Assembly: GCA_003439945.1 (NCBI GenBank)
Contig: QVRM01004827.1
Span: forward strand, 402,501 to 466,500
Direction: 5' to 3'
Length of the DNA stretch: 64,000 nt
Source: Dermanyssus gallinae
Lineage: Eukaryota; Arthropoda; Arachnida; Mesostigmata; Dermanyssidae
Position numbers and translations under genes: made by a program. Shown piece by piece: positions 34,854 through 47,440 of this stretch; position 1 is the stretch's first letter; each line of letters starts with the position of its first letter. Under the pieces are notes generated by a model. The model was not told where the DNA came from and did not search any database. It was given only the letters and a program-made list of their open reading frames with translations.

Positions 34854-35382
34854 GCAAAAAGCAAGAAGCAGCATTTTGTTCGTGCCTCCTTGCGCTTCTC
34901 CTAGCAGCCCTAGCTGTGTTTGTCGTTAACGGAACTTAGCTGAGGCCAGTTTTCGTTTGACTTGCCCGGCATATGACCAGCATTGCAAGCGTATTCTACG
35001 ATGTCTCCTTATTGGGCAGTTACTGCAAATAGCACGGTGGCGGGGTAGTTCGATCTGTCTGAACGGGCCTAACGCGATGATAGCTCTTCGGATTCGGCCT
35101 GGCTGCGAGCCTGCCTCAGGACAACATTCGCGGCATCACCTACCGCTAACTGTATGCCACTATGAAGATCTCTGGGAGGCCGAAAACGACCGCCAGAGCA
35201 ATGGCCAGAGTCACAGACTGGCGGCAGGCAGTAGTGGCGGTGGTGGTGTTGGCACGAGAGTTGATCGTGGAGCTCGTGTTCAACGTTGAGCTCGGTGGTC
35301 GTCGTGCTGGTGTCTATGTCCGCAGTCCGTCCGGAGACGGCTCTGTGTATGTGCGTGTAATGTCGTGCGATGTTGAACAGTA

Positions 35383-35418
35383 GGGGGGGGGCGGAGGGGG
35401 GCGGAGGGGGAGGGGCGA
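35383..35418 (+). repeat. G-rich quadruplex-prone repeat
   Basis: Repeated gggggcggaggggg words with at least four G-runs of four or more. Confidence 0.85.
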
Positions 35419-36179
35419 CGGCGGAGCGACTACTCGTTTGGGAAACAGAGGGAGCCGCGGGCTCAAGGGTGAGGGCTTTTGCCGCCACCGCGGCCGCCAT
35501 CATCGTCATGGCACCGGGGAGAAGGGAAAACCGCTTTGAGGGAGATCGTCGCCGAGGACCACTGGGGGCCCGGGAAATCGCTGCGGGAAATTGGCTCTGC
35601 TATTGAGCGAGGGCGGGCGGCCGGCAAGCAAGCAGGCAGCAGAAGGAGCAGCAGCAACGGCATCTAGGCTCCTCCCCCCGCCGACTCTCGAGCCCTACTG
35701 AGAAGCGGGCCACCGAAAGAGCGGCCTGTCTAACCGCATCGCATATGCCTCCTCCTTTTACACTGACTACTACTGCTGCTGCTGCTGCTGCCGGGGGTAC
35801 AGCCGCTGCTGCGGGGTGGCCAGCAGAGAGGCCCATCAGCCGCAACGGGTCGTACGTACACATACACACGCCTGAGTAGAGTACAGGCAGCGATGAAACG
35901 CAAAGCTACTGCCGAGACTATTTCTACTAGTACTATTAGTAGTCGTAGTAGTGTAGTAGTAATACTACGAGCACGATAGCTACCGTTATAGCTACTACGC
36001 TGACGACGACATCATGAAAGCAAACCCCACGACACTCAGTGCACCCCGCCGCTCGGCCCTCGTTCTGCCTACCTCTCGCACTGTTCCAGGGCGTAGTCGG
36101 CAGAAGAAAGGGGATGTTGTTTGGAGAACAGCCCAAGGGGATATGGGTGAGAGAGCATTATGTGATTCCCTTGCCATAG

Positions 36180-36341
36180 GTGCACGATTGCTACGGCTAC
36201 ATTTACCGGGCCACCGCCGGTACGGACAACTACGCCCTTAGCAGATTTACAAGCAAATGCGGCTGTACAACCTCATACCACTACTGTATTAGATGGCCGA
36301 AATGTGCGAAGAAGTTACAAATAGTTCTCAAAGACCTAACC
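36180..36341 (+). CDS. Candidate internal exon, 54 codons, Cys/Tyr-rich
   Basis: The segment follows TTCCCTTGCCATAG, an acceptor-like site, and is followed directly by GTGAGT, a strong donor. It is exactly 162 bp with one frame open throughout. The translation starts VHDCYGYIYRATAGTDNYAL, continues SKCGCTTSYHYC and ends with a basic Leu/Val stretch. The first 25 codons mostly end in C. The pattern G-Y-x-Y followed by spaced Cys faintly recalls FLYWCH-type zinc fingers, but the Trp-Cys hallmark is not in place, so I assign no family. No partner exon was identified on either side. Confidence 0.4.
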
Positions 36342-39300
36342 GTGAGTATCGTGTTTCGCACTGCGGCTCACACCGTAGATAGGCTACAAAAAGCAAACCA
36401 AGCTTATTTTGTGATAGAATCCGGGGAACCTTTACGCCCTGTAACAAACCTGTGAGAAAGCACTGGCATGTGTTCGTCGCTGACACTGCATAAACTAACG
36501 AAGTCGACACACAACAGTTCCCAGCTATGCCAAAACTATGCTTTGCTTGATTTGAGATATCCACGTGCATTCTATAGATCCCTAGAGCAGTCATCACGCA
36601 ACATCGCGGATCAAAACTCTGTTAACTAGGTTGTCAAGAAATATGGGTAATACGTATCGACAGCTTTGTACGACTTTGCTTTCTCCGTCACTCATTTATC
36701 GGCCCAGTAGAAGAAGCCATTTTCTCGCGGTGTCTTTAATTTTTATTTAGCAATGCAGGTGCAAAACCCGGCCCCTAAGAAATGCCTGTCGCATTTCGAG
36801 ACGATTTGCTCCTTTCAAGAAAAAGAAAAAATAATAGTTGTAATAATAATTCCTTTTGGACAACAATTACTAATGTGATTTTTGCATACAACCACCACAA
36901 ACCGAAGGAAGTCAGGATACACACCTCAATGTAGCTGGGCCGATTCCAAATTGGCCCAAATTACGTGTTATATACACCAACAAATGGATTTACGTAGCTT
37001 AGATCGCAGTACGTACCCCAAAAAGGCAGGCTTACTACATGCTCAAGAAATCTGCCATCTGTTGGATATTCTGTCATATACTTGACACGGCTCTTTTCCT
37101 GGGGGAAAGGAAGAGGGCAGACCAAAGCAAGGGAGCAAGAAAACACATCGCGGAAACGAGACCGTCGAACACGGAGAAGCAGTTTCAGGGGATTTAGCAA
37201 GGACCGATTCTAACCCTTATTTCTTTGGTTAGCCTGTCGAGCAAGCAACGAGGTTGGACACACTGCCTGCAGTAACGGAAAGAGTACCCTTGTTAGCAAT
37301 AAGCCGCTTGTGAGGCACACTTTCTCCGGCTGTCGTCCCGTCTGCTGCGCTATAGCGAAGCCTTCGCCTGGTGATATGCCCTAGCATCTCAGCTCTCTCT
37401 TTTGCTCGCTGCTCACCCACTGGACACCCACTGGGTTCTTCTTTCCCGCACATCCTTACGCCTTACGTCGCATATCCCTTCCCTTCAGGCAAGAAAGATC
37501 CTTTGCTTGCTTTCTCATTCGGATATCCTGCTGGAAACACCACCGCACCGGAGAAGCCTCGGGGGTTTCGGTAGCCCCCTCCTGTTTTCCTCGCCGCCGC
37601 CGACGCTGATGGTGTTCTTGGCCTGCGCTGGCTTCTACGCCACGCTGCCCACCGTCCTATCTGGGCCGGCTACCAGCAAGAGGGTAGGCTGTAGTAGTAG
37701 CAAGAGCAGAAGCCACCACTCACTATCATCCAACGACTTATTATGTACACCAAATTACGTACAAGTGGCAGCGGTAACGGCAGCAGAAGCACCGGCAGCA
37801 AGCGGCAGCGGCGACGGTGGCGGTAACAACGATAACACTGGTCGGTCGGTTGTGCTGCTACTTTGCAGGAGCGCTGGCCAGCGAGGGAAAGGATCTGGAA
37901 AGGGAAGCAGCTTAAGGGAACAGCACAGCCGAGGAGTTGGCGGAACAAAATCAGTAGTGGCGGCAGCGGCAGCAGCAGCAGATGGAGCTGCTTAGGGCAA
38001 TGGGAGGAGAAGGAGACGCCGGGAAGAACAGAGTGGAGGAAGAAGAAGAAACAAGCAAAGAGTCGCACACGGCCTGATCGGAACAGCAACGCCAGTGCCT
38101 GTAGAACCGCCGCCGAAGACAGAGAAGTCAGAGAGTCTGGGAGGGAAAGGGAAGACGAACGGGTCAGAGGCCATCGGGAAAACTGGGACTTCTCTCAAGA
38201 GGGGACGAGAACTCCCGTCGGTTCCTTGGCGTTGTGGTAAACGCTGGACGGTGCTGCCTGCGCCGTGGGGAAGAGGGGCCCAATAGGGACATGGCGGGGC
38301 ATGAGGCTCCGGACGAGCTCCGGAAGCGGATTAGGGTGAGACGGTCAAACGTGGCAGGAGTACGATGACCTGCTGACTACATCAGGCAAGTAAAACGCTT
38401 ACTGCTTTAAACAAAAGTGTGATCGTTACTAGTATAAGGTCGTCGAATTGATAGGCCGAACCGTGTTGGTTGCTCTAGACAGAAACATCACGCATTTTGC
38501 AATTGACCTTTTACAGTGGGTCATAGTAGTGAAGCTTAACGAAACTCTGCACACCTGAACGGAATCCGCCCGTCTTGCACTTATGAGGCGAGCATCGTCT
38601 TTTAGTCGTATCTTTGGGACGTATAGTCCAGGCAACAACTCAGGGGCGTTTTGCGATCTACCGTCGGAGAGCTTTCTGCTCTTGTTTGCGTGAACAAACA
38701 AGTTGAGCCTATAGAGTCTAAAGCCACAATTCCATCGTCGAACGAGGGCTGCCTTCTGTTATGGATATGGTTGCTGGCTCCCGCAGAAAGTGCGCCGTAG
38801 AGGGCTAGGCTCAGAAAAACGTCTAGGTCGGGCCATATGCCGGCCAAAAGACAGAGCCACAATAGACCAAAAATAGCCTAAAGAGCAAACCCTGACAGGC
38901 CAACGAAAGCAAGCGCCAGTGTCCGCCCAGCTTGCAAGGATCAGCTTCTCCGATCACCGCCCTCAAGTGACAGCGCTTGTCATAAGTTTGCCACTTTTTC
39001 ATCGATTTAGCCATCGTCTGGCCCCCCGAGGCATGTCCCTTGCGAATCCATCGCTCCACAGCTCTGTTCACAGCTGCAGCTCCTATAGTCGGACCTACCC
39101 TGCCACTCGATCACAAAGACGTGTGCCTTCCAACAAACGCCTTGCTTTCTCGGAGTCTTTGGTCTCTTTCATACTGCAAATGCAGCTCAATTTCCATAGT
39201 CTAGCACGTATGGTATACATGCATGCTGCTTTAAACCTGCAGTTTTGCCGGATAGGTTCGTGCCACGTTGAAGTTGTAGGGAAGGGGACGGCTGCGACGA

Positions 39301-40125
39301 GATCCAAGTTCGCCGTGATGTCTTCGAGAATTGCTTTCGACTCTACCTACTCGGGGTGTGTGGCTTGCCCTTTTAAATAATCCACATTTCAAGGAAGTGG
39401 AAGGTGGCGAAACAGAGATTTAAAGCAATTTGGCGATGGACAGGCAATTCATCTCGTAAGGTCGTTGACAGAACGAAGCCCAGGCCAGGCGGCTCCCATT
39501 CCTATAGGCCACGTCCCAGCCGAGCTGTGGATAGCTTGGCCTGTTTCGTTAACCAAAGTATTTGCGAATGTGTGTAGCGTCTGACTTGAAAAGGCTCCCG
39601 AACCGAGGCCGCCGACCTAGTCCCGTCGCCGGATGAAGCTGGCTCGATTGCAACTACGACTGGTCGACACGCACCACCCCGAAGCGAAATCGGGCGGCCG
39701 CTGCTGGAACAGGTAATCTATTAAATGGAGGAAGGGATAACAGACAATGAAGCGGGTCCAAGTGGGAGGCAGAAGCGACCCATGAAGCGGGTCGCAGTGG
39801 AGTGAGTCGACGGCCAGAGGCCGTGCAATAGTGCAGTGCTCCTCCACGTCTTACTTCGGCGCGACGCCACTAGTCGCTTGCTGTGCCAGCGTCAGTGGTA
39901 GCGAAGAGGAATCGGCCCTGAGATAAGGCTTATCTATGCCAATGAGCGCTGCACTCACGCCCATGCTCGCATGAACCTTCCGCCTATCATGTCTTTCTTG
40001 CCCGTCAGCCCGTGGCTTCGGGCGCGTTCGGCCGAGACTCGGCTCACTCACCCACTCACTCCTCTAGCGCGGTCAACATCAACCACTCTGTCTCCGACTA
40101 CTCGACTGCGTTCGCTCTCACTTAC
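36342..40125. other. Unique and GC-rich stretches, no gene assigned
   Basis: 37240-38300 carries open frames of up to 197 codons rich in Ser/Pro/Gly, with GCA/GGC repeats at 37770-37990. 38919-39380 is open for 153 codons with no motif. Nothing recognised. Confidence 0.4.
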
Positions 40126-40330
40126 CGATGAGTCGCGACGAAAACGCGAAAACGCGGTCAGGAAGAGGGAACGGGAAGCGCCAGACGCGAGGCGGGGCAG
40201 GGGGGAGACTCCTCGATTCCACTCTATTACACTCTATGGGGAAACATTGCACACATTGCATACAACCCAGCAGGCACTCACGCTTGCGCGTGGCCGAGAT
40301 ATGCACTCAAAGAGTCCTGGATACGACGAC
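40126..40330 (-). other. Possible 5' exon ending in a strong donor site
   Basis: Minus strand CATCG|GTAAGTGAG is a near-consensus 5' splice site with the exon ending at 40126. The upstream sequence is GC-rich and open for about 60 codons from a GTG, without a persuasive ATG, so an untranslated leader exon is as likely as coding sequence. Confidence 0.25.
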
Positions 40331-43300
40331 AACGACGACAAGTGGAAAGGGAATGGGGGATGGGGTAGATAAGAGGCAGCTGATACGCAATCGTGGAGAC
40401 GATGCACTTACTTTCTACAGATGCCCGCCCACAGCGGCAAGCGCTTGAGTGGAGAAAGAGGTAGGAAGCGAGTGAAAGGCGGACGCTCCTCCGGCCGGTC
40501 GGTTGGTCGGTTCAGGACCAGGCAGGGGATCGGCCCCGGGAAGCAACAGCTAACTGCACTATCAGCGTAGTAGCTTGCACAACAAGCGCCGGGTGCACAC
40601 AGTAAATGGACAGACGCCAGCAGATGACATGCAAATACACACCTGGATCAGTACACACGTTGGTGCAGCCATGGTGGCCTGTTGCCTGCATGAGCTGCCG
40701 GAGAAGGGTCGGGTTCGGCTAAAGGAAAGATAGGGTTTCTGTTGCGTCTCTCTGTGTAAATGCTTTTTGTTTCGTTATTTAAACGTCGCGACGTTAAGCG
40801 TAGACGCGTGCTGTTATGTCTAGAGCCAAGGGCACAACGCGTCGAGTCAAGCGAGGCGCATATACTTTAATAACGACCACATATGGGCCACGGGTTCATT
40901 CCAGGAGTCCCCGTCTACAGGATAAATAGGGCGCTCAAGCACGATACGATACAGCGTTAAATCGGCCACTGTTGTGTGCACTCTCGAGTTGCTTCGTAGC
41001 TGTGTGTAAACGCGTGTCTAAGAAGCAAGCATGTGTCACGTGAGCGCCTGACTGAGCTGCCGATTATTTTGCTAAAATGCCAGCTGCTATTCAAGTTTTC
41101 CCGAAGGGGTACTGCAAGGTTGATCGGGTCCCAATCGGATGGGCGGGTCTGAGTCGCGCTAATTTGCATTCGGATTTTAATTTGGTTAATTAGAAGACGA
41201 CCGAAGACGAGCTAAGAAAAGTCAAGCTCTAGACGACATAGAATCGTACACGCTGCATGTCGTTTGTTCGATCTTTCTATGCGGGCAAATCCTGTGTGTC
41301 GCTCCATGAGCACTACCAAATTAGAAACTTAATGCCCACGTAAGACTCTACGGATGCGAGCGCGCCCCTACTTATTTACGCGATAAAAGAAACAAGCATA
41401 GAAAACTAGCCAGGTCTTTGACTCGCTTCGACTTTGCCGGCGACTAAGTCGTCTTGGGTTGCTTTGGCGGTTTAATACCGGATCGCCGAACGAAGGACGA
41501 GCTTGTTCGGAATCCACAAAACGTTACCGCACAAAGGCAATGGGAAGAAGCTGCTATCGAAGCGGTGCATACGGGATGCTATTCGCGAGTTTAAGAACTG
41601 TCAAGTAAAACAAATAACGTTAGCAATCCAGTTTCGCATGCGTGCTAGGAATGCTCGAAGATATTGAAGGTGTGAGATTTCTCTGCCAATCAAATTACGA
41701 CGAGTTTTTCTTGACTTGATGTGTGTGTGTGTGTAGCCTATAAAACGAATTTTATTTTGTGATGTTTGGACACTTACCGTGCTGTACCACACCTCGATGC
41801 GCGTAACTTTACATTGAAAGGCAACATGTCTAACCCGATGGCACTTTTTTCAAAACGCGCTAATTCCTTGCGCTACTACTACAGTTATTATTACCGCTTT
41901 GCTTTGATTATCGGTTGATTTTTCTGCCTAGGGCAATAGCATTGTTGGGTTAGTCACGTGAGTTTACGACAAGCCTGTCTGTGCAGCCTGAGCCTGTGTG
42001 TGTGTGGAGGGGGGTATCCTGTAGGGCCGCCCGTGTGGGTGGTGGACGGTGGTGAGAGACGGGCCCGCCCCCGTCGTCAAGTGGTGGTGGTGGTGATGGT
42101 GGCCGGGCCGAGCCATGCTAGCGTCACCGGCACTGCCACCACCACCACCTACTAAGTCAGTGCCATGAGAGATCATTATCTATGATCAGCTGTATCATTT
42201 AACACCCACTACCGCCATCGTCCACGTCGTTGTCGTCGTCCGGCGGCGGCTGCTGCCGCTGCTGCTGATGCTTCGGCAGTCGCCGTCCCGAACATTGGCT
42301 TGCAGGAAGACAGGCGGGCGAGCGGGCGAGCGGGCAAGCATGCAGAGAGGCAGAACCCACTTCTCAATTTTCTCCAACTTTGCTGGCGCGGGACGTCGTG
42401 CCCCTCATCTAGCCCCTGTACGTTCGCTCGCTCGCGAGCTCGCTCGGTGGTCGCCGCGAGGTTCCCGCCAACGAGTTCGCCATCGTTTGGGGCTCGTTTT
42501 CGTCTGGGGGTCTGGCGGTCGGCGAACCGAGCCGTGGCGGTCGTCTGGTGGCGGAGCACCCGACCGCTCAACACATGGACGCCCCTTTCCTTGTGGCGGT
42601 AGTAACGCTAGCTGCGCCACTAGCACAGCTACTTTAACTGTAGCGTCGACGCGCTAGCCGATGGGTGCCTACACCTCGCTCGTTCGGTCGGTCGCTTGCT
42701 GGCAGGCTTGCAAGCAGGCTGGGTTGGACTGGCTTGGGGGGCTCGGGAACTGCCGTTACTTTGAGCGTTGCCCTGCCGCTGCTGCTGCTGCCGCCGCCGC
42801 CATTTCGCCGCTACTGGTGAGGTTTGTGCTGCTACTGTTACAGCGGCCGCCCCTGCCGAAGGCTATTCGCCGCGAACTCCCCTGCGAGAAGAACACAAGG
42901 GGTACGTGAAGGGCAATAGGGACGAGAACGGGGGACGCGCTGCAGTTTCCATCATTAATCTCTCGATTCTCCATCATCTGGTCCTGCCAGTGATGCCAGT
43001 TACTAGCGCGCCCTTTTCAATCTCTCTCTCTCTCTCTCGCTAAAGCACTCTTTTCATTATCCTTTCTCTCTATTGCTTTCCCTCTTTCGTTATGTTCTCT
43101 CCCGTTCTCTCGTGTTTGCGCTAGATGTTTCGTTCTCCCATTCCTTGCCCACTCCTTGCCCGTCTGCCTCAATCTTTGCGTTCTTTTCGTACACGTTCTT
43201 CGCGATGGCGGCCATGACCAGCTTCGTTTGTCGTTGCTGTTGTTAGAGCGCTTGTTGCTGTTGTTGATGTTATTGTTATTCGCCGCCACTTGGATCCGGT

Positions 43301-43410
43301 GTCCGCTAGCAGCAAGCTAAGGAGATCTATCTATGTTGTCGTACCAAACCGTCGCCAAAATAGCACGTGCACTACTGTTGCGACTTGCATCCTTACTATT
43401 GCCACAACCT
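40331..43410. other. Unique AT-richer, then GC-rich block
   Basis: 40560-41950 is unique. 41980-43280 is GC-rich with GGT, GCT/GCC (42770-42800) and TC (43020-43042) runs. Multiple overlapping open frames of about 100 codons; none recognised. Confidence 0.45.
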
Positions 43411-43438
43411 CACCAGGGCTCACTACAAAGCCCTGGTG
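43411..43438. repeat. Short hairpin, 10-bp stem
   Basis: caccagggct pairs with agccctggtg around 8 nt. Confidence 0.75.
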
Positions 43439-44877
43439 CTCTGCATAAAGAATCAAAGATGATCTTAGTTCAATCGTATTTCTCAACGAATTGTGCTGAT
43501 TGTCATCAAGCAAAACACGATTGAGAGATAAAGGAAAAGCTCACAGAAATACGATAACCGTAAAACAACAAGCGGCATACAATGTGCAGGGTACGTGCAG
43601 GTCAATACGATTACAATAAGAAAGAGATGGGCAACAAGAAAGACACAAAAAGATAAAGAGATAAAAAGGGAGAAAGTATAAACAAATAAGGTTTGATAGT
43701 CGACAATGAGGGTAAAGGAGTGCATGCCAATGGGCTGATGAACGTAGCCAAGGCAAGCCAACTACGCAAATATATAGCAAGTAGCGTTATATGTGAGCAG
43801 ATAATAGAATACAGATGAAAACACGTATATTACGAAGTAAGGGAACTAACAAGTAGAGTAGTATTTCTGCTTTATTTCACCAATGACCACCCTGTTCATC
43901 ACACACGCCAGGTCGACCATGGCTGGTACTTGCTATCATCTATCACGTTCATTACTCAAACTTAGCACGTACGCCGCCCCGCCAATAGGAAAAGGTGATC
44001 ACTTACTTAGCCACGCGAGCAAGCCTCAAACAAACAAACCCTCAGCTTTCTCAGAATTCCATCGGTATTTGTAGCAGTAGGCGACGTAGTAATACTGGAA
44101 CTAGTAGTGAATATTGGTAATGTTGTTGTTGTGGTAAAGGATCGTATCTACATATCATTATCATTCGATCAAAGATTTTTGCAAACAATCAGTCGAGTTG
44201 TTCGTTGACTGCTCGAAAGCCTCGGGGCTGGGGAGAGGATTGCTGACAGGCGCTGACATTAGCCGCCTTTAAGAAGAGGAAGTCTTTAATCTAGGACAGA
44301 ACGACTCCCCCCTATGGCTGGTAAGCCCACTTTCCACGCAGGACGGACCGCTGAACTAGAGGAACAGACCAATGTGTGGAAATAGTTGTGCGCCCGGTTT
44401 ACGACTATCAGTTTTACCCGCTCGCGTTCGACACAATGCCAGGCTCGGGACTGATTACGGTACAACTATATATGATATCTCCAAGATCGAATTTCAGATG
44501 AAAGTATGCTCCGCTACTTGCTAGCACCCTCCGACAGGCCGGAAGCTGCCCTGGACGATCTGATCACTGAGATTGACGGATGAGTAAAATTGTAATACGC
44601 ATTTACTTATGATCACGTCTAGCCACAATACATGAAAATTAAAAGTTACTTCGCCGCGAGCCGTATCGAGCTACATGCTCATCAAACACAACAAACGAAT
44701 TGGCTACTGACGACGTGTGACCACACGATGCATAATCAGATCAACACCGTATCGACCTATATTAACCACATGTGTAAATAATCGCCCGATTTGACTAAAC
44801 GGAACGTATTTGCTTCGCTTCGAAGGGTTAAAGAAATGAACATTTGTCCGCCTCGTTATTGACATATTCCTGAGTTT

Positions 44878-44920
44878 GCATAAATACCTAAAAGTTGCCT
44901 ATACGCATAAATACCTAAAA
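44878..44920. repeat. 16-bp direct repeat
   Basis: gcataaatacctaaaa at 44878-44893 and again at 44905-44920. Confidence 0.85.
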
Positions 44921-45217
44921 TGTTCAGCTTTTGCATGTGTTTCTATCTGTGAACGGTAGTCTTTGTGTTTCATCATGTAACGGTGACGTCGAAGCGTCGT
45001 CCTTTCATTGGCGCCTGGTCTAGTTTTCCAGCTATGGATGGCATAATCACGCTACAATTTCGATGGCTAATTGACCGAAATTTCCGTTCATTTACTGCCC
45101 AGTCTTCACTAGCTTCATAAGTTTTGATAGAGTATTATATTTACAAAAATATTTACAATATTTATTTTTTACCTATAACTATGTAGACCGAAGTTAAGGC
45201 ACACATTCGCACACACT

Positions 45218-45218
<1 letters not shown>

Positions 45219-45260
<42 letters not shown>
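45219..45260. repeat. (AT)n microsatellite
   Basis: Pure AT run. Confidence 0.95.
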
Positions 45261-45262
<2 letters not shown>

Positions 45263-45511
45263 CGTGCGACAAATGCAAGCAAGATCAACAAGAAAAGAAA
45301 TCCTTGAGAATGTTCCAGCTGAGTGAGCATGCAAGATGAAACATTCTTCCGAGTGAAACTTTATTTCTGCTGTGCGTGCCAGCCATCGCCACTCAGCCAT
45401 TCGCGCTTGCACAGTTCCTCGGGAAAGCTGAGTAGCCTCAGCGCTAGCCTGTTTCTGAGCTTCGTAGTTCTGAGCCGGCGCTTGCATAGCATAGCGGAAA
45501 CACGCGTTCAT
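45260..45511 (-). CDS. Hypothetical open frame, 83 codons
   Basis: ATG to TAA on the minus strand. The first half is Ala/Gln/Glu-rich and amphipathic (AQNYEAQKQASAEATQLS), followed by a Trp-Arg stretch and a hydrophobic tail that runs toward the (AT)n tract at 45220-45260. No family recognised and no splice context of note. Confidence 0.18.
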
Positions 45512-46834
45512 GTTAATTGCGCACTGTTGAGGCGAAGCTTTGCGTTGTTTCGTGTTTGTTTGGTCGTCACCAGGAAAACAGGCAAATTCGATTGAAAACA
45601 GAAGTGGTGTTGTTATTGTTGTTGTCTTCGTGCGTTACCTGGCGACCTCGATTTCGATGTCGGCTATGCGGCCGTTCAACGATAATCCACTCGTCTGAAT
45701 CTGCACGGCGACTTTTGGTGGCGACGGAGTCGTTTAAAGCAGCCGATCATTGTATGAGCTGGTCAGCAACAGCATGTCGGCCAAGATTATCAGCTCGCCG
45801 TTCTCCGATCCGTGCATCGATCAGAGTCAAACAAGAAACTGACCTCATTCAACGCGTAAATAAACATTTATGGATTCTTTCTATGTGGTGTTTGCCATAC
45901 TGAGCCGTTCGTTTGGCAGACACTGTCCAAATTGCCCGTCTTTACTATAAATAGAAAAAACAAAGTACGCTAAACGCGGTTGTTGTTGTTGTTGTTATTG
46001 TTTGGGGATCTTTACGCTGCTAACTATAGCTTCAATGCTGCAACCGCAAAGCAAAGCAACCGTACAGTGTGTTTATATGAACAGTCATAAATTGATTAGC
46101 GTTTTGTTTCGCAATATTGAGTTAAGTGGAGTGATCGTCATCTCCACCGATGTCTGTACTCTTCATGCATCGACCCTATGGTATCGGTTACTTACATTAT
46201 TTTATTTATGGAATTTATGACATTTGGTTGGTGCCTTATTACTAATTTTATCTTTTGTAACCTTTGTCGTAACGATGCTTAACGGGCTTTATACTATTTA
46301 TTGTTTTCACAGGTTGAGCAGAATCAATTTCGATCCTTGAACTATCTTTCACGTTCTCTTTCCGTTTCTTCTCAACTCTGACCTACTATTTAAATAGACT
46401 TTTTGCTTCACGGTCCGACCACTATTACCGCAATCAGTAAGCTACGCCGTGGGACCTGCCGATGAACCGAATTTCAGGCAATCTAAGCGTCCCAATCTCT
46501 ATATAGATAGATTGTTAAAAAGAAAAACAGAAAGCAACGTTTTTTACTATCGTTTAACGTAAAAGTCCAATTCGACCCGTTTTGGAAAGTCCAAACTTCA
46601 TCTGTTTATGTCTGCGGAGTAAGCAACGCGTATTGTCAAAATAAAATAAAAACATAAAATATGTAACTGTAAGAATACCCTTTTGCTTATTGGGAGAAAC
46701 CACTGCTGGAAACTGAGTACCCGTTTGGATGGTCACATGATCTAGATAAACAAACAGGCCAAATACCTGGGTTTAATGCTTTCCAGAAACTTGAACTGTA
46801 CAGCTTTTGTTAATTATGTTGAGTCGCGGTTGAA

Positions 46835-47440
46835 GAACGAACACAGTGTGGTGAAAGAAGCCGGAGAGGCGGTGCTGTACCGACGTAGCAAAGGAGTCGG
46901 ATGAATAAAACCTCAGCCGTAGTGGTCAATATCCGTGTTTTCCTCCTAGTAACCCAGTTTAGGCCCTGACATATGTAACAGCCAAAACGCATAAAGCGAC
47001 AAACAAACCGACGAGGCTAATGACAAGAACAAGGGGCCCACAGAAAAACAGTGCAGTCTTCTAATAACAGTCGCTGAGTCAGTTCTGCTCTACAAGCCAT
47101 CAGTGTGGAGACTAACTGCACTGAAAACCAATAAGAATAAGGAATGGCTCAACAAGGGGCGGAGGGTGCTAGACATAAAGGTCACAAGAACGTACAGGAC
47201 GGTGTCCATAGATGTGTGCTGGTGTCCGCATAAGACCTCGCTTAAAACGCATAGCGGAGAATATTTTCTTATGCCGAGATCAGGCACTTAGAAACGCTGG
47301 GACGAGGGCTCTGATTTTATGGACGTCGTAATGAGAGCGAAGACAAAGATAACAAAAGATAGGTGGCAACGCATGGAGCGTCGTCAACCGACAGAAGACT
47401 GCAAGCCAGACTATCGACTCCCTACATACTCAGATGTCAT
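46835..47440 (+). pseudogene. R1-like non-LTR retrotransposon: end of the reverse transcriptase and C-terminal region
   Basis: The segment follows the last part of an R1/Jockey-type ORF2. A KEAGEAVLYRR piece sits where these proteins have their K-T-E-AVL block. A shifted copy of the YLGVxLD block follows near 46930, then LGPDI. A continuous frame from about 46998 to 47291 contains SLLITVAESVLLYKPSVW and TYRTVSIDVCW, matching the thumb region (LL-TVAESVLLYG-PVW, then AYRTVS). After the stop at 47289-47291, the DRWQRMERR stretch resembles the C-terminal W-R-W segment of R1 elements. Several stops and frameshifts; the upstream catalytic FADD half and the endonuclease are absent, as expected of a 5'-truncated copy. 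Confidence 0.75.

Larger units (their letters stand above)
33701..36179. other. Unique, then GC-rich block
   Basis: 34950-36170 is GC-rich with GGT, GCC and GCT clusters and the G-rich repeat. It could be a leader or CpG-rich promoter region, but no promoter element is identifiable. Confidence 0.45.
43440..46834. other. Unique AT-richer block
   Basis: No motif recognised beyond the short direct repeat, the AT run and the 83-codon minus-strand frame listed separately. Confidence 0.5.

Noticed and set aside
36180..36341. Phospholipase A2 or FLYWCH assignment for the candidate exon
   Set aside because: The HD-CY spacing and the Cys/Trp layout do not fit either family well enough to name it.
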